Positions 55,301 to 63,884 of a DNA stretch of 64,000 nucleotides are shown in pieces. The stretch comes from Bacillota bacterium. GTDB taxonomy: Bacteria > Bacillota > Clostridia > Lachnospirales > Lachnospiraceae. The stretch is from assembly GCA_023423045.1 (NCBI GenBank), contig JAFAGA010000086.1:1-64000 (forward strand), read 5' to 3'. The notes under the pieces are model-generated. The model was not told the origin of the DNA. It did no database searches and saw only the letters and a list, made by a program, of their open reading frames with translations. The position numbers and the translations under genes were made by a program. The first letter of the stretch is position 1, and each line of letters starts with the position of its first letter.

Positions 55301-56956
55301 TTATTTATGCTCCGCTGCGTAAATTTCGTTTGCTTCCTTGGTCAGCTGTTCTCCTCCGTTGGCATACCACTGCTTCACCATTTCGTCGAAATAATCCAGT
55401 GGCTTCTCTCCGATGATAATGGAGGTATAACCGGTATTCAGAATCTTGGTCAGCTCGGAGCCATATTTTGCATTGGATTCCGGAGTTTTGAAGATAACGC
55501 TGATGTAGCTGTCCTTCTTATCGGCAAATTCCTTATCAGCCCAGGCAAACTGCTGCGCATATGCCACTTCCTGATATTCCATATTTCCGCCTTCCTCGAG
55601 GAAAGCAAAGGTGTTGGCCGCGCCCTTGGCACTCAGGAAAGGATTCAGGGAATCTGCTGTTTTAGCCTCTCCGATTGCGGCATAAGCCTTCTTGCCCATA
55701 AAGTCAACAATGCTGGAATATTTACCAAGGGTACCTCTGTTAACCTCTACAGATTTTTCCACCGTACTGCAATTCATGTCATCAATGATTTCCAACAGAC
55801 GGCCAAACCGCTTTTCATCCTTTACCAAATTAACGGAAAAAGTGGTTCTCAGCTTACGAAAATCTCCCTGATCTGTTCCTTTAAAGCCCTCGGGGCCTTC
55901 CGGTGCATATCCCATAGCATAAGTGCCTGTATTGCCGGAGTTTTTCCACTGTGCGGTCATTTCACCAATAGCAGTTCCATTTTCTTCTACTGTCATATCA
56001 GGGAGCCAGTGATAGAAGGATCCCATGTTGGTATATCCAATCTGGTTATTCAAAAACTTGTGGGTGATAGCCCAGTATCCGCCCTGATTTTCTCCGGTTA
56101 CAAACTCCGGATCAAGCACTCCATCCTTATACCATTTGTTTAACAACGCCAATGCCTGCTTCATTTCAGGCTTCACATCACCGTATACCACGCTGCCGTC
56201 CTCTGCCAGCAGCCATTTTCCGCGGTAGCTGCCAAAGGCGCCATAAATGGTGCGGATACCTGTCTCGGATAAGCCATAAGTATCGTTCTTGCCGTTTTTG
56301 TCGGGATCTTCTTTTGCAAATTTGTAGAACGCATTTTCAAACTCTTCCAGAGTTCTCGGAATTTCTGTAATTCCCACATTCTCAAGCCAGTCCGTTCTCC
56401 AGATGACAGGGCTTGCAACCGTGTCATATTTGCGGAAGCATGGAATGCTGTACATCAGCTCGCCGTCAAATTTTGAGATCTGCCATGCGGAAGGATCGGT
56501 TTCATCAATAAACTTAGAGAGGTTCGGTGCATGCTCGCGGAAGAATTCTTCCGTCCAGCCTCCGATAATCCCTTCCTGATAATACTTGTTCTGATCGATC
56601 ATCTGAAATACATCAGGAATATCGTTGGAGGCGATCATCAGGTTGATCTGATCTCCTGCTTGAGCAGTTTCTACATAAACAAGCTCAAAATCAGCGTTAT
56701 ACTCTTCTTCCCAGCGGGTAACCATTTCCGGCTCCTCATCCCAGGGTCCGAAGTTATGCATTACCATGCGGTAGGAAAAATGTTCCGGAGCCTCTTCCCC
56801 GCTGGGAGCTTCTGTCGTTCCCGGCTTTGTTTCGCCTGCAGGTGCTTTCGTTGCCTGGTCCGTTGTTCCCGGCTTGCTGCTCTGGCAGCCTGTCAAAAGC
56901 CCGGTGACCATAATCGCTGCCAGCATCAGGCAGCTCACTTTCTTGAATAATTTCAT
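55301..56956 (-). CDS. ABC solute-binding lipoprotein (system C)
   Basis: A 551-residue LplA/YtcQ-type lipoprotein. Signal peptide with lipobox LLTGC (Cys near residue 24), a Thr/Lys/Pro-rich linker, then the two-lobed binding domain (EMVTRWEEEYNADFELVYVE ...). GGAGG precedes ATG 56956. Binds an oligosaccharide for the adjacent permeases. Confidence 0.9.
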   Translation of the reverse strand: MKLFKKVSCLMLAAIMVTGLLTGCQSSKPGTTDQATKAPAGETKPGTTEAPSGEEAPEHFSYRMVMHNFGPWDEEPEMVTRWEEEYNADFELVYVETAQAGDQINLMIASNDIPDVFQMIDQNKYYQEGIIGGWTEEFFREHAPNLSKFIDETDPSAWQISKFDGELMYSIPCFRKYDTVASPVIWRTDWLENVGITEIPRTLEEFENAFYKFAKEDPDKNGKNDTYGLSETGIRTIYGAFGSYRGKWLLAEDGSVVYGDVKPEMKQALALLNKWYKDGVLDPEFVTGENQGGYWAITHKFLNNQIGYTNMGSFYHWLPDMTVEENGTAIGEMTAQWKNSGNTGTYAMGYAPEGPEGFKGTDQGDFRKLRTTFSVNLVKDEKRFGRLLEIIDDMNCSTVEKSVEVNRGTLGKYSSIVDFMGKKAYAAIGEAKTADSLNPFLSAKGAANTFAFLEEGGNMEYQEVAYAQQFAWADKEFADKKDSYISVIFKTPESNAKYGSELTKILNTGYTSIIIGEKPLDYFDEMVKQWYANGGEQLTKEANEIYAAEHK

Positions 56957-57008
56957 AAAAAATCCTCCTTCTATTCTCAGTGCTCTTTGCACATGAATAC
57001 TGTCTGAA

Positions 57009-57905
57009 CTACCCCTTCAGGGATCCGACGATAACACCCTTCACAAAATATTTTTGTACAAAGGGATAGACACACATGATCGGGAGCATGCACACAAAGG
57101 TGGTGGCCGCCTTCAAAGTATCCGGCGTTACATGATTGGTATCCGTACTGCTCATATCCATCATCTGCTGTGTGCCCTCCATCAAAATTCTTCGAAGGAC
57201 CACCTGCAGCGGAAGCTTATTGGCATTTCTGATATAAATCGTCGCATCGAACCAGGCATTCCAGTGACCGACCAGAACCCATAGGGCGACGGTGGCCAGA
57301 ACCGCCTTAGAGATCGGCAGGATGATGCTGAAGAAGATTCGGAAGCTTCCGGCCCCATCGATTTTGGCTGACTCCTCCAAGCCATCCGGAACTGCCATGA
57401 AGAAATTTCTCATGATAATCAGATTGTAGGAGCTGATCAATCCCGGCAGGATTAGGACAAGGCGGTTATCGATGAGGTGCAGGTTTACCATCCATAAATA
57501 ACTGGGAATCATACCACCGGAGAAAAACATCGGGATCAATACCACTGTGGTCCAGAAATTCCGGTTGGGCAGACTTTTTTTAGAAAGAACATAGGCTCCC
57601 ATCGCCGTCAAAATAACGCTGAGGGATGTTCCGAAGATTGCCCGGATCAGAGTCTCCCGGTAACCGGTCCAAATATAGCGGACCGCCAGCACATATTCAT
57701 AATTAAAGGAAGAAAACTTTTTAGGCCACATCTGCAGGGCATCCACAATTCCTGCGTCCGGCGCGCTGATGGACTGCACAAACAGATTCCAGAAGGGGAA
57801 CAGGATGGTCAGAGAGAAAAGTCCCAGCAGCAGGTAATTAAACCAGTCAAAAAGCACTTCACCCCTGCTGTATTTGATTTTATTTTTCTGTTTTATCGTT
57901 CTCAT
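57009..57905 (-). CDS. Carbohydrate ABC permease, YtcP type (system C)
   Basis: A 298-residue permease with six helices and EAA loop GLEESAKIDGAGSF. ATG 57905 preceded by GGGGGAG is used. The 13-bp gap to the first permease and 52 bp to the lipoprotein gene indicate one operon. Confidence 0.9.
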   Translation of the reverse strand: MRTIKQKNKIKYSRGEVLFDWFNYLLLGLFSLTILFPFWNLFVQSISAPDAGIVDALQMWPKKFSSFNYEYVLAVRYIWTGYRETLIRAIFGTSLSVILTAMGAYVLSKKSLPNRNFWTTVVLIPMFFSGGMIPSYLWMVNLHLIDNRLVLILPGLISSYNLIIMRNFFMAVPDGLEESAKIDGAGSFRIFFSIILPISKAVLATVALWVLVGHWNAWFDATIYIRNANKLPLQVVLRRILMEGTQQMMDMSSTDTNHVTPDTLKAATTFVCMLPIMCVYPFVQKYFVKGVIVGSLKG

Positions 57906-57918
57906 GTTCTCCCCCTTT

Positions 57919-58860
57919 CTACCACAGAGAATTCTCACCCAGCTTCCGGGCTATTTTATTGGTTGTAAGCACAAAACCGAGGCCGATCACATTCTTGAAC
58001 AGGTTGACCGCGGTGGAATAGCTATACTGCATGCCCTCCAGACCCCGGCGGTAAACATAGGTATCGATGATATCACCCACCTGATAGACCGCCTCATTAT
58101 ACATATTCATGATTTGATCAAAGCCGGCGTTCAGTATGCCGCCCGTACTCAAAATCAATGTGATGGTAATGGTCGGTGCCAGGCACGGCAGTGTCACATA
58201 TAAGATACGCTTCATCCGGCCCGCTCCGTCTAACATCGCCGCTTCATAAAGCTGCGGGTCAATTCCCGCGATGGCAGCCAGATAAATTACGGTTCCCCAG
58301 CCGACGCTCTGCCAGATTCCCGTCACGATAATCGTAAAGACAAACCATTTCGGATCACCGAGAAAATAAATCGGGCCGATCCCCAGCTTTCCCAGCAAGG
58401 CATTCAGTGCCCCGGTGGAAGGGGAAAGAAGCTGCTGAAACACTCCCGCTAAAATAACCCAGGATAGAAAGTGGGGCAGATAGCTGATGGTCTGGACTAC
58501 CTTCTTATATTTCACATGCCGGATTTCATTCAGCAGCAACGCCAGCAAAATCGGCGCCGGGAATCCCGCCAGCAGACGCAATATGCTGATCCACAGCGTA
58601 TTTCCTAGAATTTCGTAAAAGCTGGGAGTGGAAAACAGCTCCCTGAAATTCTCAAGACCTACCCAGGGGCTTTCCCAAATCCCCCTCATCAGTTTAAAAT
58701 CTTTGAAAGCGATAATAATCCCGCCCATGGGGATATAACAGAACATAATATAGAACAGCAATACCGGAAGGAACATAAGAAACAGATCACCATGTTTGCG
58801 GTATTGACGAAATAATGAACTGCCCTTATCCCTCTGCTTTCTGAATTTATTCCCAGCCAT
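57919..58860 (-). CDS. Carbohydrate ABC permease, LplB type (system C)
   Basis: A 313-residue permease with EAA loop YEAAMLDGAGRMKR and a basic N-terminus. First gene of the system C operon, with a leader of about 255 nt that contains one LacI-type operator, and a second operator at the likely transcription start. Confidence 0.9.
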   Translation of the reverse strand: MAGNKFRKQRDKGSSLFRQYRKHGDLFLMFLPVLLFYIMFCYIPMGGIIIAFKDFKLMRGIWESPWVGLENFRELFSTPSFYEILGNTLWISILRLLAGFPAPILLALLLNEIRHVKYKKVVQTISYLPHFLSWVILAGVFQQLLSPSTGALNALLGKLGIGPIYFLGDPKWFVFTIIVTGIWQSVGWGTVIYLAAIAGIDPQLYEAAMLDGAGRMKRILYVTLPCLAPTITITLILSTGGILNAGFDQIMNMYNEAVYQVGDIIDTYVYRRGLEGMQYSYSTAVNLFKNVIGLGFVLTTNKIARKLGENSLW

Positions 58861-58928
58861 CCTTTTTTTCCTCCCTCTTGCGCCTTAAATTTGAATATAC
58901 AATATTTCTATAAAACTCTAAAAGATAT

Positions 58929-58940
58929 TTAAACGTTTAA
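58929..58940. promoter_or_regulatory. LacI-type operator O1 (TTAAACGTTTAA)
   Basis: Perfect 12-bp palindrome in the leader of the system C operon, with the central CG expected of LacI/GalR sites. It lies about 175 bp from O2, a spacing that could allow DNA looping. Confidence 0.65.
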
Positions 58941-59104
58941 CTTTTGCTTTAAAAAAATATGGAGTTTTATGTATTCTCCTCTTAATTAAATCATTTATTT
59001 ATCTTATGTAATTGCCAAGCCATGTTTTATTAAACTGGATTCCTGTGATTTATGGCAATTTTATTAAGCTTTTTTGTTTTGGTGCTTTTTTAATTGCTAA
59101 TTTT

Positions 59105-59152
59105 TAAACGTTTATCTATTTGGATGTTAACATGTTTTATCGTAACTGTCAA
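59105..59152 (-). promoter_or_regulatory. Promoter of system C with operator O2
   Basis: Minus strand TTGACA (59152-59147) and TAACAT (59129-59124) with a 17-bp spacer. The palindrome TAAACGTTTA (59105-59114) covers the expected start site, so repressor binding would block initiation. Confidence 0.7.
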
Positions 59153-59251
59153 TATATCTTCTGAAAAATTCATAAAATTATTTATATTGTACAAATAAAG
59201 TCCTCTTCTATTACTTTAATTTACATTTCCAATGCAGCTTTCTGTTTTTTC

Positions 59252-59280
59252 TTGTGTAAAACGTTTTAATATGATAAAAT
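59252..59280 (+). promoter_or_regulatory. Promoter of the lacI-type gene with operator O3 in the spacer
   Basis: TTGTGT (59252-59257) and TAAAAT (59275-59280) with a 17-bp spacer. The palindrome TAAAACGTTTTA (59257-59268) lies in the spacer, which predicts autoregulation. Confidence 0.65.
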
Positions 59281-59389
59281 ATATGATGCAAGAAAGCCAT
59301 AATGCAAAAACACACCACGGCTAGAGTAAAAATGCTTATTCAAGCCAAATAATGATAGGTGCGTCAGCAGCGCACGGATAGGTACTCCT

Positions 59390-60424
59390 ATGGTTACGAT
59401 TCATGAGGTTGCCGCATTGGCAGGTGTCTCCATCGCCACTGTGTCCAATGTCATCAACAAAACAAAAAAAGTTGCTCCTTCCACAGAGGCAAAAGTAAGA
59501 GCAGCTCTGCAGGAGCTCAACTATGTTCCTAATATCATGGCAAAGAGCCTGAAGACCAACACTTACAATTCAATTGGCGTTATTGCAGAGGATATTTCCT
59601 CCTTCAGCACTCCGTCAATTATTGATGCGGTTTGTGAATTTTTTGATTCGCACGGATATATGGTGAATTTATGCAACCTCCGCACCTACAGCCACTCCGA
59701 ATACGATACCGCACTTTTACAGTCCAGTCTCAATGCACTGGAAGCCTCCAGAGTCTGCGGCATTCTTTATATAGGTGCCAACAGCAGCAACGTTGCGCAT
59801 ATCCGCTCTCTGATCAATCTTCCGGTAGTCTTCGCTTACAGCACTGCAACTGCAGATGATTTTACCGTCAACTATGATGATTTTAATGCAGCCAGGATGG
59901 CGGCCCATCTGCTAATCTCCCATGGGCATAAGCGTATCGCTATTATTACCGGCAGCCTGGAGCAGGAGTTCGTCCATCAGCGTATGATGGGCTTTCGCTC
60001 TGCCATGGTAGAGGCGGAGCTGCCGCTGCTCCCGGGGTTTGTTCTGCCCGCTGACTGGAGCTATGACACTGCCTATGAGCAGGCCTGCAGGCTCCTTACC
60101 TTGGACCAGCGCCCCACAGCCATATTTGCCATGAATGACCCGATGGCCTGTGCCGTGATCGCCGCAGCCAGAAAATATAATCTCCAGGTCCCCAGGGAGC
60201 TGTCCCTGATTGGCTTTGATAACCGCAGCTGCTCCGCATACAGCATTCCAGCCATCACAACATTGAATATTCCTCTTTTCGATATCGGCAATGCAGCGGC
60301 CAAATCATTGATGGACCTACTGGCAGGCAATGAAATTCCTCAGAATCAGCTGCTGCAGTGTAATCTGATTGAGAGAGATTCGGTTGCCGAAGCACCGGAG
60401 CTTTTCTTCGAAGAGAGGGAATAG
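59390..60424 (+). CDS. LacI-family transcriptional regulator (system C)
   Basis: A 344-residue LacI/GalR regulator. N-terminal helix-turn-helix VTIHEVAALAGVSIATVSNVIN (1-23) with hinge helix, then a periplasmic-binding-like sugar domain (SIGVIAEDIS, VNYDDFNAARMAAHLLISHGHKRIAII, IGFDNRS). Divergent from the system C operon, with palindromic operators on both promoters. Likely a repressor released by the imported sugar. Confidence 0.92.
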   Translation: MVTIHEVAALAGVSIATVSNVINKTKKVAPSTEAKVRAALQELNYVPNIMAKSLKTNTYNSIGVIAEDISSFSTPSIIDAVCEFFDSHGYMVNLCNLRTYSHSEYDTALLQSSLNALEASRVCGILYIGANSSNVAHIRSLINLPVVFAYSTATADDFTVNYDDFNAARMAAHLLISHGHKRIAIITGSLEQEFVHQRMMGFRSAMVEAELPLLPGFVLPADWSYDTAYEQACRLLTLDQRPTAIFAMNDPMACAVIAAARKYNLQVPRELSLIGFDNRSCSAYSIPAITTLNIPLFDIGNAAAKSLMDLLAGNEIPQNQLLQCNLIERDSVAEAPELFFEERE

Positions 60425-60444
60425 CGTTTCTGATTATTTAAGGA

Positions 60445-60492
60445 AAAAATATGCCTCAAACACTTTTTAAAATGTTTAAGGCATATTTTTGG
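60445..60492 (+). terminator. Terminator of the lacI-type gene
   Basis: AAAAATATGCCT (60445-60456) pairs with AGGCATATTTTT (60479-60490); further pairing extends into AAACA/TGTTT. The closing arm ends in a T-run. Confidence 0.85.
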
Positions 60493-60556
60493 TCATAGTA
60501 CGATAATCCCTATGTTACAGTTCGGCCCGGAGTTTCCGGGAGTCGAACTGTACCTC

Positions 60557-61180
60557 TTATTCCTCTCCAGCAAGGATTGCTTTAATCCGGTGGATCAGCA
60601 TTGCGATTGCAACATCATTCATTCCACCCCTCGGAATAATAATATCGGCGTATTTTTTATACGGTTCCACGAAAAGCTCATGCATGGGCTTAACAGTATT
60701 AGTATATTGGCTGATCACCGATTCCAGGCTTCTTCCGCGCTCGTTTACATCTCTTATGATACGCCGGATTAACCTCTCGTCCGCATCCGTGTCGACAAAC
60801 ACCTTAATATCCATCAAATCACGCAGCTGTGCATTCTCATAGATCATAAAGCCTTCCACAATAATTACCTTCGCCGGATTCACGCGGACCGTTTCCGCCA
60901 GACGGTTATGCACTACATAAGAATACACGGGACGGTTGATGGGCTCGCACCTCTTCAGCTTTTTGATATCATCAATAAACCGCTGGGTGTCGAAGGCATT
61001 GGGGTGATCGTAATTTAGTTTCACCCTTTCCTCCAGGGGCAACTCATCGTGGGGAAGATAATAAAAATCATGGCTCAGCAGCTCAACACTATCCCTAAAG
61101 GCTTCCTTGATTCGATTCGCAACTGTAGTTTTCCCGGAAGCCGAACCTCCTGAAACACCGATCACAACAACATTTTCCAT
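60557..61180 (-). CDS. udk: Uridine kinase
   Basis: A 207-residue uridine/cytidine kinase: P-loop GVSGGSASGKTTVA (8-21), DFYYLPHDELP, the nucleoside-binding YDHPNAFD, and VIIVEGFMIYE as the Walker-B-like strand. Pyrimidine salvage enzyme. A GC-rich inverted repeat at 60516-60552 stands after its stop. Its family also includes phosphoribulokinases, but the length and DFYY motif fit Udk. Confidence 0.9.
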   Translation of the reverse strand: MENVVVIGVSGGSASGKTTVANRIKEAFRDSVELLSHDFYYLPHDELPLEERVKLNYDHPNAFDTQRFIDDIKKLKRCEPINRPVYSYVVHNRLAETVRVNPAKVIIVEGFMIYENAQLRDLMDIKVFVDTDADERLIRRIIRDVNERGRSLESVISQYTNTVKPMHELFVEPYKKYADIIIPRGGMNDVAIAMLIHRIKAILAGEE

Positions 61181-61394
61181 ATGAAAGTCTTAGTCCTTTC
61201 TCACATTCATTCTTCTACTGTATTTTTCTCTTCTTTTGGGCAATTTATTTTATCATAGCATGAACATAAATCGTGTTCATGCTCTCTGGCTCCGTTCGCA
61301 TGCTCGCAAGCAAGCTTGCAGCATGTTCGCTACGCCTTTATCATATCACAGACCAATATTCTTGTCTAATAGCTTTTATGCCCGAGATGCCCTC

Positions 61395-63107
61395 CTATGT
61401 ATTTTCACGAAAATATCTGGCCCAGATCATATCCGCAGTCCTTGCCGCCAGCGCCTGGGTCGTCAGTGTCGGATTCGGCCCTCCGATCCCGTTATAAAGT
61501 ACGCTGTTATCCGCAATATACAACCTTTTAACCTGATAAGCTTCACACTCCTCATTTACAACAAAGCCCATGCGCATAGTGCTCATAATATGGATAAATA
61601 CTTCCGGTCTCCAATTGGGGCGGATAATCGTTCTGGCTCCCGCCGCCCGCAATATCCCGGCTGCATACGCGGCAAGCTCTTCCCTCTTAGCCGCATCCCT
61701 CTCATTGGGCTGATAGCGTATCACAGGGATAGGTCCATGTTCATCCTGCTGTACCGGATCCAATACTACTTCATTACGCTGATCCACTTCATCATCCGCA
61801 AAGATTAATACACTCAGGGAACGATCGTACTCCCGCATGAATTCCTTTAATTGCTCTCCTGCTACCATTCCTTCCACATCCCAGACGGCTTCCGGACCGG
61901 AAGTATTTAAAACCGAATACCCGCTGCCGCTGTTGCCGTAGGAAAGCGTGGCATAGATGCCCGGACTCATACCATAGGTGATGATGGAACCAAGTCCCGG
62001 ATACTCCGCTCTTGCGGCTGAATTCTGCCCTGTGTAAGGCTTAATATCCGGCACTCCGAGAATGCTCATCAGGACTTCTTCCTCAAAAATTCCGGTCACG
62101 GTATCAAACCAATGATTCGTAAGCCCCTTCCCTACCCATTCATTCTCAGGAAGCCCTGAATTCAGCCATAACCTGGGAGTTTCCACTCCTCCGGCCGCCA
62201 TAACGATCACCGGGGCGTGAAGCTCTATCCTCTCCCCTGTCCAGGTATCCCTGTAAATTACTCCAATCGCCCGAAGACCCTCTCCTTCTTCCTCCCTTGT
62301 GAGAATCTGAACTACAAAAGCGTTGGGTCTCACCTCTACATTACCAGTTGCCAGGGCTCTCGGAATATAGCTTACCAGGGTAGACCGTTTTGCCACCGCC
62401 TCCACCACCGGTCCTGTATGGCATCCGTTTACGCAATGACCTCTCAGCGTACAGCCAACGGATTGGTTATTTTGAAGATCAAAATTCGGATCATTGAGCA
62501 TGGGATTCACTCCCAGAATTGCATTTACCTGCTGCCGGTAGCAGGGTTCGGTAATGTCCGATCCCTCATAGTACGGCAGACCTGTCTGCTTTGCCCCATA
62601 GTAGAACAGCTCCTCCTTCGGGGAGATACCCGCAGTATGGACCGGGAGCTGAGCCTCCACCCTTTCATAATACGGAACCAGCTCCGCATAAGAGATGGGC
62701 CATTGATTGTCGATGGCCTGAGGAAACGCACGGGGTGAATTGGCGAAGTAATGCTGTGTCGTCCCTCCGACTCCGCTGATCTGCCAAAAGGTTCCTCCCG
62801 ATCGATTCCAGGGCGGTAGATTTCGGTCTGCCGGGCCCCAGCGGAACTTACCTGTCATCAGGTCATTCATGTCCTCCTCCAGATCGGTAAAACTTTGCTT
62901 CAAAAGCTCAATACTAAGATCTTCGTAGTTGGAGCTGCTGACTGCTCCTCTCTCCGAATTAGGCTTGGGCCAATTAAGGTTTCCATACCAGGGCCCTGCT
63001 TCCAGAACCAAGACCCTGACTCCTTTCTCACCCAGCTCTTTGGCTACTACCGCCCCTCCTCCTCCGGCACCGATTACGATTACATCCGCATCATAATTTT
63101 CATTCAT
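61395..63107 (-). CDS. GMC-family oxidoreductase (gluconate 2-dehydrogenase large-subunit type)
   Basis: A 570-residue FAD protein. Dinucleotide-binding motif VIVIGAGGGGAVVAKEL at residues 9-25, GMC signature region ISGVGGTTQHYFANSPRAF, VIVMAAGGVETPRLWLNSG, and C-terminal NSVLYNGIGGPNPTLTTQALA. It lacks a twin-arginine signal, so it appears cytoplasmic. Related proteins oxidise sugar acids, polyols or glucosides (compare FAD-dependent C3-dehydrogenases). A small subunit gene lies 56 bp upstream. No cytochrome subunit is present. Confidence 0.88.
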   Translation of the reverse strand: MNENYDADVIVIGAGGGGAVVAKELGEKGVRVLVLEAGPWYGNLNWPKPNSERGAVSSSNYEDLSIELLKQSFTDLEEDMNDLMTGKFRWGPADRNLPPWNRSGGTFWQISGVGGTTQHYFANSPRAFPQAIDNQWPISYAELVPYYERVEAQLPVHTAGISPKEELFYYGAKQTGLPYYEGSDITEPCYRQQVNAILGVNPMLNDPNFDLQNNQSVGCTLRGHCVNGCHTGPVVEAVAKRSTLVSYIPRALATGNVEVRPNAFVVQILTREEEGEGLRAIGVIYRDTWTGERIELHAPVIVMAAGGVETPRLWLNSGLPENEWVGKGLTNHWFDTVTGIFEEEVLMSILGVPDIKPYTGQNSAARAEYPGLGSIITYGMSPGIYATLSYGNSGSGYSVLNTSGPEAVWDVEGMVAGEQLKEFMREYDRSLSVLIFADDEVDQRNEVVLDPVQQDEHGPIPVIRYQPNERDAAKREELAAYAAGILRAAGARTIIRPNWRPEVFIHIMSTMRMGFVVNEECEAYQVKRLYIADNSVLYNGIGGPNPTLTTQALAARTADMIWARYFRENT

Positions 63108-63163
63108 TAAAATCCCCCTTTACCGCAACCCTGTAAAATTGAGATGTGAGAGCAAGGTAAAAT

Positions 63164-63730
63164 TCAGGCAAACCGGAAAGGCCGGGATACCCGATATCCA
63201 AGAGAAGGACCAGGATATTCAATCTGCATCCAGCTTACCGGCTTAAACTCCAATACCCGCTCCTCGGGAGGTCTCAACCGGGTGCTGCCATAGCCGGACC
63301 ATTCTGAATAATATCCCATCAGCGTGAAGTGGAACAGTGCAACCACGATCACCGGTATCAGTCCCGGATCTGCCTGAAAGACAGCCGGCAGCACATCCGG
63401 ATCCACCATCTGCCGCCCCAGCATATCAATGGCCATCAGACGCTCCAGAGGAGACAGGGCGGCAAAATTCTCCTCTCCGGCAAATCCCTGCTCCTGTCTC
63501 AGCCGGGTCGCCGCCGCATTCAAAAGCCCGGCGGTTGGCTCCGCCATGGGAATCGGATACCGATCCAATTCATAAATGAGGAATTGCTCCACCTGTAAAT
63601 CAATGGCTCCGTAATATTGAATCCTGCCATATTCCTCCGCCAGCCTCGGCGTCCGGGGGATTATTGCATCCACGTATGCCTGAAAGGTATTCTGTATGTA
63701 AAAGCTCTCCATCAACATACACCTGCTCAT
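63164..63730 (-). CDS. Gluconate 2-dehydrogenase subunit 3-like protein
   Basis: A 188-residue protein of the gluconate dehydrogenase gamma-subunit family: FQAYVDAIIPRTPRLAEEYG, LTPLERLM-type SPLERLMAIDML and the GYYSEWSGYG block are typical. It pairs with the flavoprotein at 61395-63107. Family members usually carry a Tat signal that escorts the large subunit; none is seen here. ATG 63730 with AGAAGG at five bases is chosen; ATGs at 63718 and 63712 are alternatives. Confidence 0.8.
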   Translation of the reverse strand: MSRCMLMESFYIQNTFQAYVDAIIPRTPRLAEEYGRIQYYGAIDLQVEQFLIYELDRYPIPMAEPTAGLLNAAATRLRQEQGFAGEENFAALSPLERLMAIDMLGRQMVDPDVLPAVFQADPGLIPVIVVALFHFTLMGYYSEWSGYGSTRLRPPEERVLEFKPVSWMQIEYPGPSLGYRVSRPFRFA

Positions 63731-63835
63731 AATAACCTTCTTACTATTAATATGATTCATCCGGAGGATATATCAACAAAATTGCATAAAAGATAATGTT
63801 GCAGCTCCGTCCATGGTCCCTGGCTGTAAATATAC

Positions 63836-63863
63836 TTGACATTTTTCGTAATTATGATATGAT
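63836..63863 (+). promoter_or_regulatory. Strong sigmaA promoter of the T-box transcript
   Basis: Consensus TTGACA (63836-63841), 16-bp spacer, TATGAT (63858-63863). It points out of the window toward an unseen gene. Confidence 0.75.
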
Positions 63864-63884
63864 TAACAAAATTAAATATAAAAA

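Larger units (their letters stand above)
58861..59389. promoter_or_regulatory. Divergent control region of ABC system C and its LacI regulator
   Basis: Holds promoters in both directions and three LacI-type palindromes, listed separately. The rest is AT-rich with no coding pattern. Confidence 0.7.

Noticed and set aside
60516..60552. Inverted repeat after udk as a rho-independent terminator
   Set aside because: The stem is good, but no T-run follows on either strand, so it was not listed as a terminator.
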